From contig JAHXHF010000340.1 of NCBI GenBank assembly GCA_025656895.1, forward strand, positions 1 through 5,081: a stretch of DNA of 5,081 nt, written 5' to 3'. The position numbers and the translations under genes were made by a program. The notes under the pieces are model-generated. The model was given only the letters and a program-made list of their open reading frames with translations. It had not been told where the DNA came from and ran no database searches. The DNA is from a gamma proteobacterium symbiont of Bathyaustriella thionipta (lineage in GTDB: Bacteria > Pseudomonadota > Gammaproteobacteria > Chromatiales > Chromatiaceae). Every line of letters begins with the position of its first letter. The first letter of the stretch is position 1. This document shows positions 1 through 5,081 of this stretch, piece by piece.

Positions 1-84
1 ATAAGTTATTTCTATCGGTAGCATGAGCATGCTTATGAATGGTTTTTGCCAAACAAGATTCTTAAAAAAACAGTGAAACTTCAG
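1..84. other. 3' flank of cbbM, no gene seen
   Basis: This stretch lies downstream of the cbbM stop and is cut by the window edge. Read on the minus strand, a run of seven T (complement of 64-70) follows the stop codon closely. It is preceded by a weak, bulged six-pair hairpin (about 73-89) that overlaps the stop, so a poor intrinsic terminator is possible but not convincing. A small inverted repeat, AGCAT-4-ATGCT, lies at 20-33 without a T run on either side. In many form II loci the RuBisCO activase genes cbbQ and cbbO follow cbbM, but too little sequence is present here to see whether they do. Confidence 0.4.
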
Positions 85-1470
85 TTACTTATGAACGCCC
101 AGTTTATCTCTCCAGCCCGGGAAGATCTGATCAGCATCACCCGGAAAGGACTCGAATGCACGAGCAAATTCATTATGCTCTTTAGCGTATTCGATGGGAT
201 CGGCACCCTGTTTCCAGCAATCAAAAGCCTGGTGCAGAGATTTCGCGCCCGCTGCCGGTGAGTCAATATGACCGTAGGAACCACCACCAGAGGTGTTGAT
301 GACGTTACCATGGCCCAGATTCTCGAAGAAGCCCGGCAGACGCAGTGCGTTCATGCCGCCCGAGATGATGGGAGTAGTCGGTTTCATGCCGTACCATTTC
401 TGATAATAGAAAGGTCCCTGACATTCATCACGCTCAATCATATAGGCGATAATTTTGTCTTCCTGACCGCCTTCCATTTTGCCGTAGCCCATAGTGCCTA
501 CATGGATACCGGAAGCACCCATCAGACGGGACATTTTGGCCAGAATATAAGCGGTGTAACCGCGCTTGGAAGAAGGTGAAGTGATGGCACCATGACCGGC
601 ACGATGATAATGCAGGTATTGATCCGGATATTGACGACGGGCTGTGGTGACCATACCGGGACCGCCTACATAACCGTCCACCAGGAAGGCTACCTGAGGC
701 GCGTTTTCACCAAAGGTTTCCAGAATATAATCAGCACGTGCGCACATTTCATGATAATCATCAGCAGTGATGTTGGCCGAAAACAGTTTGGCTTCGCCGG
801 TTTCATCCTGGGCACGGGCGAGGGCATCGGCAATCAGTGGAATCACTTTCTTGGTAGGACAGAATACCTGGTTGCCCTGGGGTTCGTCGTTCTTGATGAA
901 GTCGCCACCCAGCCAGAACTGGTAAGCCGCATCAGCGAAAGGTTTTGGACGCAGACCCAGTTTAGGTTTGATGATGGTGCCGGCAATATAACCGCCATTC
1001 TCAATCGGGCGGCCCAGAAGACGCCATAAGTCACTGATATCCTTGGAAGGACCGTCGAACAGATTGAGCATTTTCGGTGGAACGTAGAAATCCTGCATCT
1101 GGGCGCAGGCTACATCGCCCATACCCTGATTGTTACCAATCGTCAGCGTCAGGAAGGAAACGATCATGGCGCGACCATCTGTAACATTGCGGTCAAACAA
1201 TTCATTTGGATAGGCAATCTTCATGATGCCTTTGGCTTCATCAATCTCGTAAACCAGCGCATCCACACCTTTGGTGAAATCATCCGTGGTGGAAACTTCC
1301 ACGTTGGTTCCGGTTGAAGATTCGGCCGCAAAGTGAGCTGCGGTAGAAAGATAACCGTGGCCTTCAGCCGGGGTCATTGTGTAAGCAACCAGAATGTGTT
1401 TGCCGTCTGCCAGTAATTTGTCTTCATCCAGACTCAGATCTGAATATCGTCCTGTTTGGTCTAACGCCAT
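85..1470 (-). CDS. cbbM: Form II ribulose-1,5-bisphosphate carboxylase/oxygenase (RuBisCO), large subunit
   Basis: This cytoplasmic enzyme adds CO2 to ribulose 1,5-bisphosphate to give two 3-phosphoglycerates, the fixing step of the Calvin-Benson-Bassham cycle. The protein has 461 residues, typical of form II enzymes, which work as L2 or larger oligomers without small subunits; no small-subunit gene is nearby. Matched to the Rhodospirillum rubrum enzyme with a constant offset of two, the key residues are all present: E50, N113, K168 (KPK motif, catalytic base), carbamylated K193 with metal ligands D195 and E196 in GGDFIKNDEP, H289, H323, loop-6 K331 in GYGKMEG and S370 in ISGGMNA. The C-terminus, ending FPGWRDKLGVHK, is typical of proteobacterial form II enzymes. 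The ATG at 1470 is preceded by a strong AGGAGA at good spacing. The gene is divergent from cbbR and probably controlled by it. I see no frameshift or lost residue. Confidence 0.98.
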   Translation of the reverse strand: MALDQTGRYSDLSLDEDKLLADGKHILVAYTMTPAEGHGYLSTAAHFAAESSTGTNVEVSTTDDFTKGVDALVYEIDEAKGIMKIAYPNELFDRNVTDGRAMIVSFLTLTIGNNQGMGDVACAQMQDFYVPPKMLNLFDGPSKDISDLWRLLGRPIENGGYIAGTIIKPKLGLRPKPFADAAYQFWLGGDFIKNDEPQGNQVFCPTKKVIPLIADALARAQDETGEAKLFSANITADDYHEMCARADYILETFGENAPQVAFLVDGYVGGPGMVTTARRQYPDQYLHYHRAGHGAITSPSSKRGYTAYILAKMSRLMGASGIHVGTMGYGKMEGGQEDKIIAYMIERDECQGPFYYQKWYGMKPTTPIISGGMNALRLPGFFENLGHGNVINTSGGGSYGHIDSPAAGAKSLHQAFDCWKQGADPIEYAKEHNEFARAFESFPGDADQIFPGWRDKLGVHK

Positions 1471-1477
1471 CGGTGTA

Positions 1478-1483
1478 TCTCCT
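1478..1483 (-). promoter_or_regulatory. Ribosome binding site of cbbM
   Basis: On the minus strand this reads AGGAGA, seven bases before the ATG at 1470. It is the only strong Shine-Dalgarno match in front of any of the four genes. That fixes the cbbM start and fits high expression of RuBisCO. Confidence 0.85.
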
Positions 1484-1499
1484 GTTCCGTTATAGAGCT

Positions 1500-1513
1500 T
1501 CAGAAAATCTTGA
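1500..1513. promoter_or_regulatory. Possible downstream CbbR site in the cbbM leader
   Basis: The sequence TCAGAAAATCTTGA is an imperfect palindrome, TCAGA-N3-TCTtGA, and fits the loose CbbR pattern as TCA-N8-TGA. Its first 11 bases are the exact reverse complement of 1553-1563, so the two form an 11-base inverted repeat whose centres are 53 bases apart, about five helical turns. With the inferred cbbM start near 1514 it would lie just inside the transcribed region, where binding could repress. The role is inferred; only the symmetry is seen. Confidence 0.35.
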
Positions 1514-1520
1514 GAGCCGA

Positions 1521-1526
1521 ACTATA
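1521..1526 (-). promoter_or_regulatory. Candidate -10 box of the cbbM promoter
   Basis: On the minus strand this reads TATAGT, five of six matches to the sigma-70 -10 consensus, and predicts a transcript start near 1514 with a leader of about 44 bases. No recognisable -35 box lies 16-19 bases upstream; that position is A+T-only sequence. A missing -35 box is common at activator-dependent promoters and suits CbbR control. A weaker alternative, TATAAC (1489-1494), would start transcription almost on the ribosome binding site. Confidence 0.45.
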
Positions 1527-1550
1527 GGGGGAAATATCCATAAATAATAT

Positions 1551-1563
1551 TCAGATTTTCTGA
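1551..1563. promoter_or_regulatory. Probable CbbR/LysR-type binding dyad
   Basis: TCAGATTTTCTGA is a palindrome (TCAGA-TTT-TCTGA) that matches both the LysR-family T-N11-A box and the CbbR pattern TNA-N7-TNA as TCA-N7-TGA. Relative to the inferred cbbM start near 1514 its centre is about -43, where LysR-type activators contact the promoter next to RNA polymerase. The sequence match is seen; the role as activation site is inferred. Confidence 0.5.
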
Positions 1564-1565
1564 TG

Positions 1566-1593
1566 CTTATCATAAGCTAGGGCTTATGATAAG
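1566..1593. promoter_or_regulatory. Perfect 12-base inverted repeat, probable CbbR recognition site
   Basis: CTTATCATAAGC (1566-1577) and its exact reverse complement (1582-1593) flank the spacer TAGG. Each arm is itself nearly symmetric, CTTAT-C-ATAAG and CTTAT-G-ATAAG, with centres 17 bases apart. The inner part fits TNA-N8-TNA as TAA-N8-TTA (1573-1586). The repeat ends eight bases before the cbbR start codon and lies near -65 of the inferred cbbM start, the usual position of a LysR recognition site that also represses the regulator's own gene. No T run follows it, so a terminator is unlikely. Possible -10 hexamers for cbbR (TATCAT 1568-1573; TATGAT 1585-1590) fall inside it, which fits autorepression. 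Confidence 0.6.
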
Positions 1594-1601
1594 ATGAAGC
1601 G

Positions 1602-2504
1602 ATGGCACTTAATATCACTTTCCGTCAACTGCGGGTATTTGAATCAGCTGCCCGCCATCTCAGTTACACAATGGCTGCCAGTGAACTGCATCTCAGCCAG
1701 CCGGCCGTTTCCATGCAAATCAAACAGCTGGAAGAGACCCTGGGCCTGCCGCTGTTTGAACAGATCGGCAAGAAAATGCACCTGACCGCTGCCGGTAATG
1801 AAATTCGTCAGTACAGCCACAGTATCAGTCAGCTGGTGGATGAGATGGAAACCGTCACTTCCACCCTCAAAGGTGGCAAGGGTGGGCGCCTGGCTATTTC
1901 TGTGGCTACCACAGCCAGTCATTTTGCCACCCGTTTGCTGGCCTCATTCGCGCAATTGCATCCGGATGTCACCATCAGTCTGGACATTACCAATCGCGAA
2001 AGCCTGTGCCAGCAACTGCAAAACAATGAGCCGGATCTGGTGATTATGGGGCAGGCCAAAGAAAACGCCGATGTTATTGCGGACAGTTTTATGCAAAATC
2101 CGCTGGTCATGATCGCCACCCCCGGTCACACTCTGGCAAGCCAGTCCGCTATTCCCATCAAACAGTTCGAAGATGAACGCTTTGTGGTGCGGGAAGCCGG
2201 TTCCGGTACCCGTGCCGCTATTGAACGCTTCTTTATTGCTGCCGGGGTCAGTTTTCATACCGGCATGGAAATGACCAGTAATGAGGCCATCAAGCAGGCG
2301 GTGGAGGCCGGTTTGGGGCTGGGTATTGTGTCACGCCATACGATAGGCCTGGAACTGCGTACCGGCAACCTGATTTCTCTGGATGTACAGGGTTTTCCCA
2401 TTATGCGTGACTGGTATGTGGTACACCGTAAAGGCAAGCGACTTTCACCGGTCGCCAAAAAATTTCGTGAATTTGTTTTGTCAGAAGCGGAAAAACTGGC
2501 CTGA
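1602..2504 (+). CDS. cbbR: LysR-type regulator of Calvin-cycle genes
   Basis: This is a 300-residue DNA-binding activator/repressor that, in characterised relatives, switches on cbb operons in response to metabolites such as ribulose bisphosphate, phosphoenolpyruvate or NADPH. The N-terminal winged helix-turn-helix spans about residues 5-65. It opens with the CbbR-type ITFRQLRVFESAARHLSYT and has the recognition helix in SQPAVSMQIKQLEE (32-45), followed by GLPLFEQIGKKMHLTAAG. A linker helix (about 66-90) leads to the periplasmic-binding-protein-like effector domain, with DLVIMG (145-150) and the CbbR-typical REAGSGTR (197-204). Length is normal for the family. The ATG at 1602 gives the family N-terminus; only a weak GAAG precedes it, suggesting low translation. 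The divergent position next to cbbM supports CbbR over other LysR members. An inducer cannot be assigned from sequence. Confidence 0.93.
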   Translation: MALNITFRQLRVFESAARHLSYTMAASELHLSQPAVSMQIKQLEETLGLPLFEQIGKKMHLTAAGNEIRQYSHSISQLVDEMETVTSTLKGGKGGRLAISVATTASHFATRLLASFAQLHPDVTISLDITNRESLCQQLQNNEPDLVIMGQAKENADVIADSFMQNPLVMIATPGHTLASQSAIPIKQFEDERFVVREAGSGTRAAIERFFIAAGVSFHTGMEMTSNEAIKQAVEAGLGLGIVSRHTIGLELRTGNLISLDVQGFPIMRDWYVVHRKGKRLSPVAKKFREFVLSEAEKLA

Positions 2505-2559
2505 GAATCCGGACTGAATCTGAGATTTTCCAAGTTTAATCAGGCTGGCTTTTGGATTG

Positions 2560-2568
2560 TGCTATATT
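2560..2568 (+). promoter_or_regulatory. Candidate extended -10 promoter for accA
   Basis: TGCTATATT is an extended -10 element (TGN plus TATATT, five of six matches). It predicts a start near 2575 and a leader of about 58 bases. No good -35 box is seen at 2539-2545, but extended -10 promoters do not need one. No terminator separates cbbR from this site, so read-through from cbbR is also possible. Confidence 0.35.
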
Positions 2569-2594
2569 TCCCAGAAGTCACAAGGCAATTCGCA

Positions 2595-2624
2595 TTGAAG
2601 CCTAAGCCGGCAAATGGATATACT
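2595..2624 (+). promoter_or_regulatory. Second candidate accA promoter, close to the start codon
   Basis: TTGAAG (2595-2600; four of six) and TATACT (2619-2624; five of six) are separated by 18 bases. The predicted transcript start, about 2631, is only two bases before the accA ATG, so the message would be practically leaderless. This is notable because no Shine-Dalgarno sequence is visible in front of accA. Confidence 0.35.
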
Positions 2625-2632
2625 GTATCGCT

Positions 2633-3589
2633 ATGGATATGAATTTTCTTGAATTTGAGCAGCCCATTGCCGAACTGCAGGCAAAGATAGAAGAGCTGCG
2701 CCTGGTCGGTAACGACAATGAAATCAATATTCAGGAAGAAATCTCGCGTTTGGAGAACAAATGCAATTCGCTCACCGAATCTATTTTTTCGTCTCTGACT
2801 CCGTGGCAAACATCACAACTGGCGCGCCATCCCCTGCGCCCTTATGCCTATGATTATATTCATCGCATTGTGGATGATTTTGAAGAAATGCATGGAGATC
2901 GCAGTTTTGCGGATGACAAGGCCATCGTTGGCGGAGTAGGGCGTATAGAAGGCCATTCTGTTATGGTGATCGGGCATCAGAAAGGCCGCGATACCAAAGA
3001 AAAACTGTATCGTAATTTCGGCATGCCCCGTCCGGAAGGGTATCGCAAAGCCATGCGGCTGATGCAATTTGCCGAACGTTTCTCGCTACCCATTCTTACT
3101 TTTATTGATACACCGGGTGCCTATCCGGGAGTGGATGCGGAAAAACGAGGTCAAAGTGAAGCCATTGCGCGCAATCTTATGGTGATGTCCGGGCTAAAAA
3201 CACCCATTATCGCCACAGTAACCGGTGAAGGCGGCTCGGGGGGCGCATTGGCTATCGGTGTGGGTGATCGCCTGTTAATGATGCAATACAGCACTTATTC
3301 GGTCATTTCTCCGGAAGGCTGCGCCTCCATTTTATGGAAAAGCGCCGAAAAAGCTTCCGTAGCGGCTGAAGCCATGGCCATCACCTCACCTCAGCTGAAA
3401 AAACTGGGCCTGGTTGACGGTATTGTGGCAGAGCCGGTGGGTGGCGCGCATCGTGATCCCGATGCCGCAGCCCGTAATCTGAAAAACAGCCTGCTGGAAA
3501 GTCTTGAAAACCTGCAACATACATCGACTGACCAATTGCTCAGCAGCCGTTATGAACGACTGATGGGTTATGGTGAATTCGAATCCTGA
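2633..3589 (+). CDS. accA: Acetyl-CoA carboxylase, carboxyltransferase subunit alpha
   Basis: AccA pairs with the zinc-containing beta subunit AccD in an alpha2-beta2 carboxyltransferase that moves the carboxyl group from biotin on AccB to acetyl-CoA. The product, malonyl-CoA, starts fatty acid synthesis in the cytoplasm. The 318 residues match the family length (319 in E. coli). A charged helical N-terminus (MDMNFLEFEQPIAEL, to about 50) precedes the crotonase-like core. Core motifs are ARHPLRPYAYDYI (64-76), GDRSFADD (88-95), GHQKGRDTKEK (114-124), FGMPRPEGYRKA (129-140), DTPGAYPG (159-166), the oxyanion region TGEGGSGGALAI (197-208), SPEGCASILW (226-235) and LVDGIVAEP (260-268). The first ATG aligns with the E. 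coli start; a second ATG two codons on (2639) is also possible. No Shine-Dalgarno sequence is seen. The 3' end overlaps tilS. The accD and accBC genes are not in the window. Confidence 0.97.
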   Translation: MDMNFLEFEQPIAELQAKIEELRLVGNDNEINIQEEISRLENKCNSLTESIFSSLTPWQTSQLARHPLRPYAYDYIHRIVDDFEEMHGDRSFADDKAIVGGVGRIEGHSVMVIGHQKGRDTKEKLYRNFGMPRPEGYRKAMRLMQFAERFSLPILTFIDTPGAYPGVDAEKRGQSEAIARNLMVMSGLKTPIIATVTGEGGSGGALAIGVGDRLLMMQYSTYSVISPEGCASILWKSAEKASVAAEAMAITSPQLKKLGLVDGIVAEPVGGAHRDPDAAARNLKNSLLESLENLQHTSTDQLLSSRYERLMGYGEFES

Positions 3590-4946
3590 TGGCGGCCCGG
3601 TTTCTGCCGCGCTTGAGCACTTTCTAGCACAACAACAGTACTGCAACGGACAGATTTTTATTGCCTACAGCGGCGGTCTGGATTCCAGCGTTCTCTTGCA
3701 TGCCGCGTCACATCTGGCCCATCCGCCAGAAAATCTGAAAGCCATTCACATTCATCACGGTCTCAGTCAACAGGCTGACCAATGGCAGCAACATTGCCAA
3801 AATCAATGCGAGCAATGGTCGGTTCGCTGTCGTGTGCGACGGGTAAAAGTGGATCGGGCGCATTCACAGGGGCTGGAAGCCGCCGCGCGTGAAGTTCGCT
3901 ACCGGGTTTTCTCTGAATTTGTAGAAAAAAATGATCTGCTTTTAAGCGCGCATCATCAGGATGACCAGGCCGAAACCCTGCTGCTGCAACTGATGCGCGG
4001 CAGTGGCGTGAATGGCTTGTCCGCCATGCCCGTTATCACGTCATTTGGTCAGGGCCAACTGGGACGACCCTTTCTTGATTGCTCGCGAGCCACTCTGGAA
4101 CAGTACGCCCGGCTTCATAATCTGCGCTGGATAGAAGACGACAGCAATAGCGATCTGCGTTTTGACCGGAACTATGTGCGCGCTAAACTTATGCCTGTGT
4201 TGCGTGAACGCTGGCCTGCAGGCAGTAAAACCATCGCTCGCTCGGCACGCTTGTGTGCCGCCGCCGCCAGCCAGATAAAACAACAGGCACGGCAGGACAG
4301 TGAACAGATCTGTCATGCGGCCGCCCTGGATATTTCCCGCTTAAACGCACTGATGCCGGCACGCCGAGATTCGCTATTGCGTTTCTGGCTGACAAAACGG
4401 GGCTTGCCGATACCCTCCGAAAAAGTACTGCGAAGAGTTCTTCAGGAAGCCTGTCAGGCACGGGCTGATGCCACACCGCTGGTAGCATGGCCTGGCGCTG
4501 AAGCGCGCAGGCATCAGAATAAACTGTATCTGATGCCGCCATTGCCCGCCGCATGGCATGAAAGCATTCTATGGTCACAAACTGAGCAGCTGCTAACAAT
4601 CAACAGAATTGTGACTTTGCGGCAAACTCGCGTGAAGGGCAAGGGTATAGCGCTGCATCACTGGGATGCGGCCAGTCGAATTGAAGTCCGTTTTCGCCAG
4701 GGCGGTGAAATTTGTGATTTACCGGCCAGAGGCCGGCGTGAACTGAAGCGATTATTGCATGAGGCGGATATAGCGGCCTGGCTACGTGCTTATATTCCCA
4801 TGATTTACCTGGATGGAAAACTGGCCTGGGTGGCCGGAATCGGCACTTGTCAGGCTTTTTGTGCAGCAGCAGAGTCGCAAGCCATGGGGTTTTCAATGCA
4901 ATGGCATAAACCGCTGGATGAATTGATAGAGATAAAGAGTATCTGA
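3570..4946 (+). CDS. tilS: tRNA(Ile)-lysidine synthase
   Basis: TilS uses ATP to attach lysine to C34 of the CAU-anticodon isoleucine tRNA. The lysidine formed makes it read AUA and accept isoleucine instead of methionine; the enzyme is generally essential. The 458 residues are slightly longer than in E. coli (432). The N-terminal ATP-pyrophosphatase domain has the PP-loop SGGLDS (34-39), IHIHHGLS (59-66), AHHQDDQAET (127-136), LMRGSGVNGLSAMP (141-154) and WIEDDSN (187-193) followed by RNYVR (200-204). A middle domain (about 215-320) and the C-terminal tRNA-binding region with RFRQGGE (374-380), RRELKRLLHE (389-398) and WLRAYIPMIY (404-413) complete it. The ATG at 3570 is the first possible start after an in-frame stop at 3561, giving a 20-base overlap with accA. 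No clear Shine-Dalgarno sequence is present, so translation is probably coupled to accA. A slightly later start cannot be excluded. Confidence 0.96.
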   Translation: MVNSNPDGGPVSAALEHFLAQQQYCNGQIFIAYSGGLDSSVLLHAASHLAHPPENLKAIHIHHGLSQQADQWQQHCQNQCEQWSVRCRVRRVKVDRAHSQGLEAAAREVRYRVFSEFVEKNDLLLSAHHQDDQAETLLLQLMRGSGVNGLSAMPVITSFGQGQLGRPFLDCSRATLEQYARLHNLRWIEDDSNSDLRFDRNYVRAKLMPVLRERWPAGSKTIARSARLCAAAASQIKQQARQDSEQICHAAALDISRLNALMPARRDSLLRFWLTKRGLPIPSEKVLRRVLQEACQARADATPLVAWPGAEARRHQNKLYLMPPLPAAWHESILWSQTEQLLTINRIVTLRQTRVKGKGIALHHWDAASRIEVRFRQGGEICDLPARGRRELKRLLHEADIAAWLRAYIPMIYLDGKLAWVAGIGTCQAFCAAAESQAMGFSMQWHKPLDELIEIKSI

Positions 4947-4988
4947 TTAATTTTTTTCTGATATTATATTTTTTTTATTTATAAAAAA
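4930..4988 (+). terminator. Weak candidate transcription end after tilS
   Basis: Two poor hairpins lie here. AGATA-5-TATCT (4930-4944) runs into the tilS stop and is followed six bases later by seven T (4951-4957). TTTTTTA-4-TAAAAAA (4971-4988) is an all-A/T stem preceded by more T. Neither has the G+C-rich stem of a standard intrinsic terminator, but T runs this dense after a gene end suggest transcription may stop here. Confidence 0.25.
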
Positions 4989-5081
4989 CAAGTAGTTAGT
5001 GTTTGAACGAAAACGATTAAACCCTAAGAAAAACAATAATCTATATACTGTTCAGTGGACTAAAGATTATAATGCCTGTAT
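4947..5081. other. A+T-rich intergenic tail, no gene seen
   Basis: The 135 bases from the tilS stop to the window edge contain 30 G or C (about 22%), and the first 44 contain only three. No open reading frame or RNA fold is recognisable. A perfect sigma-70 -10 hexamer, TATAAT, stands at 5068-5073, followed by GCC, but no -35 match lies 15-19 bases upstream. It could serve a gene beginning beyond the window, or be chance in A+T-rich DNA. Confidence 0.5.

Noticed and set aside
20..33. Inverted repeat AGCAT-4-ATGCT as a cbbM terminator
   Set aside because: It has only five pairs and is not followed by a T run in either direction.
268..1029. Long plus-strand open frames (268-579 and 592-1029) opposite cbbM
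   Set aside because: Their translations resemble no family I know, they lie wholly antisense to an intact cbbM, and they are explained by its codon bias.
1566..1593. The 12-base inverted repeat as a transcription terminator or riboswitch
   Set aside because: It has no T run after it, sits between two divergent start codons and has symmetry typical of a protein-binding site.
1594..1785. Open frame starting at ATG 1594, eight bases before cbbR
   Set aside because: It is in another frame over the cbbR helix-turn-helix region. The cbbR frame gives a clear family match, while this one gives no recognisable protein.
2614..2652. A 12-codon open frame overlapping the accA start, sharing the repeat ATGGATAT with it
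   Set aside because: It has no ribosome binding site and no attenuator-like codon run or hairpin. The 8-base repeat is short enough to be chance.
4189..4896. Minus-strand open frames (4189-4599 and 4600-4896) opposite tilS
   Set aside because: They are fully antisense to an intact, well-matched tilS and have no recognisable motifs.

Overview
The window carries four complete protein genes and looks like chromosomal DNA of an autotrophic proteobacterium. A form II RuBisCO gene (cbbM) on the minus strand is divergent from a LysR-type regulator gene (cbbR) on the plus strand. The fatty-acid gene accA and the tRNA-modification gene tilS follow on the plus strand. Form II RuBisCO with a linked CbbR, together with an accA-tilS pair, fits a sulfur- or iron-oxidising gamma-, beta- or zetaproteobacterium. 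The sequence alone does not let me choose a genus. The genes look close to balanced in G+C by eye, while the last 135 bases are only about 22% G+C.

Layout: positions 1-84 are the short 3' flank of cbbM, cut by the window edge. Positions 85-1470 (-) are cbbM, with all catalytic residues in place. Positions 1471-1601 are a 131-base divergent control region rich in dyad symmetry. Positions 1602-2504 (+) are cbbR. Positions 2505-2632 are a gap with two possible accA promoters. Positions 2633-3589 (+) are accA, overlapped by 20 bases by tilS (3570-4946, +). Positions 4947-5081 are an A+T-rich tail with no gene that I can support.

How the genes work together: CbbR is the usual transcriptional switch for Calvin-cycle genes, and the shared intergenic region holds at least three dyads matching the published loose CbbR pattern TNA-N7/8-TNA. 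If the TATAGT hexamer at 1521-1526 is the cbbM -10 box, a perfect 12-base inverted repeat sits at about -65 and a second dyad at about -43. This is the classic LysR recognition-site and activation-site layout. AccA and TilS are housekeeping functions (malonyl-CoA synthesis; lysidine at the wobble base of tRNA-Ile) and probably form a coupled operon unrelated to carbon fixation.

I found no previously undescribed system here. The most interesting element is the structured cbbM/cbbR control region. No RNA genes, mobile elements or CRISPR arrays were seen.
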